Positions 39,665-42,021 of a stretch of DNA of 42,021 nt are shown here, piece by piece. The stretch spans positions 1 through 42,021 of the forward strand of contig JADIZG010000027.1 in NCBI GenBank assembly GCA_016704895.1. The letters run 5' to 3'. A program made the translations under genes and the position numbers. Below the pieces are notes generated by a model. It searched no databases. It had not been told where the DNA came from and was given only the letters and a program-made list of their open reading frames with translations. Position 1 is the stretch's first letter, and each line of letters opens with the position of its first letter. The stretch is from Betaproteobacteria bacterium. GTDB lineage: Bacteria; Pseudomonadota; Gammaproteobacteria; Burkholderiales; Casimicrobiaceae.

Positions 39665-39985
39665 CCGAGTCCGTCCGGCCCACCGTCGGCCGATCCATCC
39701 GCCTGCGCTGCACCGCCGAGTCTCGTCTCCGACCCCACATTGGGTTTGGGTCGCGGACGCCTATTCCAGCGATGGCGACGGAGCGGAGGGTCGTCTCGTC
39801 TGTCGGCAAATCGATCGCCCGGCTAAGGCGCCGGGTTGGCGTACCGTCGTTTGGCGCTGCTACGCCCCTCGGCATTCCACCATTCGCTTCCGCTTCTCGC
39901 AGGCGCGACCCGATCTCATGAGCGCCGCTCAGGCCAAGGTCATTGCCGGAGGGTCATCGCCTGAGGCAGCGCTGCGGTCCGGCCG
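39665..39985. other. Gap between mazF remnant and HigA
   Basis: About 320 bp with no recognisable gene. A hairpin (CGACCC at 39730-39735 / GGGTCG at 39748-39753) lies in it and resembles the GGGGTCGG palindromes elsewhere. Short open frames on both strands have no conserved features that I can see. Confidence 0.45.
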
Positions 39986-40312
39986 TTACGACTTTCGGCC
40001 CCGCACACGCCGATCCGTGGTTCTCTTCGCCCTGACGAGCCGGACCTCCAGCCGGCAGCCCAACGCCCGGGCGTAGCGCTGCAGCGTCGCGATCGACGGC
40101 GAGTGGCCGCTGGTCGTCGACTCCAGCCGGGCGATCGCGGATTGGGTCGTGCCGACGCGCGCGGCGACCTCCGCCTGCGTGAGCCCTGCCTCGGCCCGCG
40201 CGCGCAGCACCTCGTCGAGGAACGCGAACTCGTCGGCGAGCGCGTCGTAGGCGGCCTTGACGCCCGGTCGTTCGAACGCCTTGCGCTTGAATCGCCCGAG
40301 AGCATCAGCCAT
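39986..40312 (-). CDS. higA: HigA-like XRE antitoxin
   Basis: 108 residues. The Phd-independent XRE helix-turn-helix is complete: FERPGVKAAYDALADEFAFL, DEVLRARAEAGLTQAEVAAR with VGTTQSAIARLES, and SPSIATLQRYARALGCRLEV. The tail is basic (RAKRTTDRRVRGRKS). It is the second gene of the pair, overlapping the toxin by 8 nt, as usual for hig loci. It should neutralise the upstream toxin and repress the palindrome in front of it. Intact. Confidence 0.92.
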   Translation of the reverse strand: MADALGRFKRKAFERPGVKAAYDALADEFAFLDEVLRARAEAGLTQAEVAARVGTTQSAIARLESTTSGHSPSIATLQRYARALGCRLEVRLVRAKRTTDRRVRGRKS

Positions 40313-40634
40313 CGATCACCTGCATCATCCGGCGCCGCGCGATCGCCAGCGCGCCCGGCGGCGTCTTGCCGGTCTTCTTCACGAACGCGTGCACGAAGAC
40401 GATCCTCCGGTCGGTGGCCGTGCAGAAGAACAGTCGCGCGATCCCCTCGACCGCCTGGACGCGCAACTCGAAGAGCCCTCCGCCCATCGCTCGAGTGTGC
40501 GGCATCCCCAGGTCCGGGCCCCACGTTTCCATGCGTTCCGCGTAACGGACGAACCGCGCGACATGCCCGGCCGGCAGCGCCAGGATCTCCGACTCCACCC
40601 GCGGGCTTGCGAAGGCGATCGTCCAGCTCGGCAT
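40305..40634 (-). CDS. higB: HigB-like (Gp49/RelE-superfamily) toxin
   Basis: 109 residues with the phage-derived Gp49/HigB pattern: MPSWTIAFASPRVESEILAL, FVRYAERMETWGPDLGMPHT, RAMGGGLFELRVQAVEGIAR, LFFCTATDRRIVFVHAFVKK and TGKTPPGALAIARRRM. These toxins are ribosome-dependent mRNases. Toxin-first order and overlap with the antitoxin are typical. A 16-bp operator palindrome lies 6 bp before the ATG, so the transcript is nearly leaderless. Intact. Confidence 0.92.
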   Translation of the reverse strand: MPSWTIAFASPRVESEILALPAGHVARFVRYAERMETWGPDLGMPHTRAMGGGLFELRVQAVEGIARLFFCTATDRRIVFVHAFVKKTGKTPPGALAIARRRMMQVIDG

Positions 40635-40640
40635 CGGAAT

Positions 40641-40656
40641 ATAGCATTATTGCTAT
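40641..40656. promoter_or_regulatory. higBA operator palindrome
   Basis: ATAGCA-TTAT-TGCTAT, 6-bp arms, starting 6 bp before the higB ATG in an AT-rich patch. On the minus strand it overlaps candidate -10 boxes (TATATT at 40643-40638, AATAAT at 40651-40646), with TTGACG at 40676-40671 as a possible -35 of imperfect spacing. Confidence 0.6.
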
Positions 40657-41132
40657 GCCCTCGCGCGCCCCGTCAAAGCGGCACATGCGCGAGTCGACAC
40701 GGGACGGCGCGCTGTCCAATCCGGGGAACGGGACACCATGATCGACATCCTCGGCTCCGGAGCCGGGCGCCGCCATCGGCCGTTCGGTCGAAGCTGCGAG
40801 GCTTCGAATCGGGCAAGGCGGGCGCTCGCCGAGCCGGCTTCGAACATCGATGGAAATCCCTTCGAGGTCCCATGTCCGAACCCCGGCGCAGCGTTCAAGG
40901 GCCGCCCGAGTCCGGCACCACCGCCTGTGGATTCGCCATGGCTTCCGCAGGCGGCGCGAAGTTCCGGAGCAGGCAGGACCTGTCCATCGGACCATCGTCC
41001 GACTGGACGATGGCGGCCCATTCAGCCCTGCGGCGAAGCTGCGGCATGGCGCCCCGACACCGCCGCGGCCATGGGATATACTTGGGATATCCCTCGACTC
41101 CCCTCGCGGGCCACTGCCGCGAACGATTGCCC
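40657..41132. other. Gap between higBA and mazEF
   Basis: About 475 bp. Apart from the mazEF promoter/operator near its right end I see no gene. Several open frames exist on both strands but none shows conserved sequence, a good ribosome site or plausible composition. Confidence 0.5.
41054..41093 (+). promoter_or_regulatory. mazEF promoter and operator
   Basis: CCGACA (41054-41059), 17 bp, TATACT (41077-41082) forms a good sigma-70 promoter. The -10 lies inside an inverted repeat GGGATAT (41073-41079) / ATATCCC (41087-41093) with a 7-nt spacer; GGGATAT also repeats directly at 41084-41090. This is the expected site of MazE/MazEF autorepression, ~40 bp before the start codon. Confidence 0.66.
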
Positions 41133-41369
41133 ATGTCTCGCATCACCGCCTGGGGTAACAGTCACGGCATCCGCATTCCGCGCGAAGTCCTGGCGCAGGC
41201 CGACATCGCACCCGAATCGGAGGTGACGATCACCGCCGAGGCGGGCCGCATCGTGATCGAGCCCGCGCGGCGCAGGCCGACGCTCGCCGAGCTGCTGGCC
41301 AAAATCCGACCGGGCGACCGCTTCGACGAGATCGACTACGGGGCACCGCGCGGCCGCGAGGTCCTGTGA
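41133..41369 (+). CDS. mazE: MazE-type (AbrB/SpoVT fold) antitoxin
   Basis: 78 residues. The swapped-hairpin DNA-binding domain is complete: SRITAWGNSHGIRIPREVLA, QADIAPESEVTITAEAGRIV, IEPARRRPTLAELLAKI. The C-terminal GDRFDEIDYGAPRGREVL is the toxin-binding tail common to MazE proteins. The ATG at 41133 fits the conserved start. Its stop overlaps the mazF start (GTGA). Intact and preceded by a clear operator. Confidence 0.94.
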   Translation: MSRITAWGNSHGIRIPREVLAQADIAPESEVTITAEAGRIVIEPARRRPTLAELLAKIRPGDRFDEIDYGAPRGREVL

Positions 41370-41761
41370 CCAAGCCGCGTGAGCGCCCCCGTGCCAAGGG
41401 CATCGCGGGACGCTCCGTGCCGTGGGCCCCGGATCGGGGCGAGATGATCTGGATCGAGCACTCGCCGCAGGCGGGCCGCGAGATGGCGGGCTCGCACCCG
41501 TTCCTCGTGCTCTCGCCGCGCGCCTTCAACGAGAAGACCGGCCTCGTGATCGGCTGCGCGATGACTAGCAGGCAGGCGCACAACCCGTTCGCCGTCGCCA
41601 ATCCGCGCGATCCCGCGCAGGCCAGCTACATCCTCGCCGACCAGCCCAAGTCGTTCGACTGGCGCAAGCGCCGGGCGCGGAGGCATCCGTGGGGCAGGGT
41701 CACGCCGGCGGTGCTGCAGGACGTCTGCGATCGGCTGAATGCGATCGTGCAGCTCGCGTAG
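41366..41761 (+). CDS. mazF: MazF/PemK-type endoribonuclease toxin
   Basis: 131 residues from the GTG at 41366. An N-terminal extension (~22 residues) precedes the core: PDRGEMIWIEHSPQAGREMA, GSHPFLVLSPRAFNEKTGLV, IGCAMTSRQAHNPFAVANPR, SFDWRKRRARRHPWGRVTPA with VLQDVCDRLNAIVQL. Family residues for RNA cleavage (Arg in AGREMAG, Thr in MTSR) are in place. It is the intact relative of the 39446-39664 fragment, which lacks the 5' half. Confidence 0.94.
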   Translation: MTKPRERPRAKGIAGRSVPWAPDRGEMIWIEHSPQAGREMAGSHPFLVLSPRAFNEKTGLVIGCAMTSRQAHNPFAVANPRDPAQASYILADQPKSFDWRKRRARRHPWGRVTPAVLQDVCDRLNAIVQLA

Positions 41762-41891
41762 TCGAGCCGTACTGTGCACGCAGTCACCGGTGTACCCGCT
41801 TGCGTGGCACAAGCCGAGCGTCACGTCTCCCGACTCTCTGAATACACGCCGGCGATTTCCTGGCATTCTCCGTCTCACCGACGCCCGGACC

Positions 41892-42021
41892 ATGCCTGAT
41901 CAGCACAATCCCTCCGACGAGGCTCAGCGCGGCTGGGACTCGGACTTCATCCGCTTTGTCAGCACGCCGTCGTCCGCGATCGTTTCGAAACTTCGCCGGT
42001 TCCTCGTCGACGCATCGCCCG
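41892..42021 (+). CDS. Unidentified gene, truncated by the window end
   Basis: The ATG at 41892 opens a frame continuing past the window: MPDQHNPSDEAQRGWDSDFI, RFVSTPSSAIVSKLRRFLVD, ASP. The sequence is hydrophilic with an amphipathic helix. No ribosome site is obvious and the 130 bp upstream hold no gene. Too little is visible to name a family. Confidence 0.45.
   Translation, partial: MPDQHNPSDEAQRGWDSDFIRFVSTPSSAIVSKLRRFLVDASP

Noticed and set aside
39360..39875. 171-codon minus-strand frame next to the mazF remnant
   Set aside because: Arg/Ser/Pro-rich, antisense to the fragment, no conserved sequence.

Overview
The window is about 42 kb of very GC-rich chromosomal DNA. Its gene content is that of a free-living, aerobic, metal-coping proteobacterium, most likely a betaproteobacterium: an RND efflux operon with an AcrR-type operator, TerC, PhoD, DUF1127, a SigF/NrsF ECF system, a bufferin operon, an exosortase-type C-terminal signal and betaproteobacterial-style palindromic repeats. 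No rRNA, tRNA, CRISPR array, integrase or complete insertion sequence is visible. Gene families were assigned by reading motifs, not by database search.

Layout. 1-2.4 kb: the end of a Crp/Fnr regulator, then a hydratase-like gene and a 3-hydroxyacyl-CoA dehydrogenase that converge and run into each other without stops. 2.5-9.2 kb: a TetR repressor divergent from a tripartite RND efflux operon (adaptor, pump with one frameshift, outer-membrane channel). 9.3-11 kb: a secreted COG3650-like protein, a palindrome-rich gap and a CBS-domain protein. 11-17.3 kb: a dienelactone hydrolase, a PDZ protein with a degenerate protease domain and five glycosyltransferases, with a REP-like palindrome supplying the stop codons of two of them. 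17.4-21.4 kb: an ankyrin protein, a dCACHE-type transmembrane Ser/Thr kinase and TerC.

21.4-25.3 kb is the most interesting block. An ECF sigma factor/NrsF anti-sigma pair is transcribed leftward and a bufferin-type operon (BufA precursor, MNIO/DUF692 maturase, DUF2063 partner, DoxX) rightward. The 203-bp gap between them holds two divergent copies of GTAACC-N16-CGAA, the SigF-type promoter pattern. This implies a self-contained metal-stress circuit: membrane NrsF (Cys130, Cys180) releases the sigma factor, which drives its own operon and the synthesis of a modified copper-binding peptide.

25.3-33.7 kb: a glutaredoxin-fold protein, a lipoprotein hydrolase divergent from a class III nucleotide cyclase across a perfect 11-bp inverted repeat, PhoD, a second glycosyltransferase pair, and a LysR regulator divergent from two small genes. 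34-42 kb is accessory and eroded: a VOC protein, a sortable secreted protein, a YecA-like protein extended by a second REP copy, a broken RelE/HTH pair, an ABM monooxygenase, a ModA-like protein, a mazF fragment fused to another gene, and apparently intact HigBA and MazEF loci with visible operators.

At least ten otherwise well-preserved genes need a 1-2 nt indel to read through, including two compensating pairs. That pattern points to residual sequencing or assembly error at least as much as to real decay, so every 'pseudogene' statement here should be read with that in mind.
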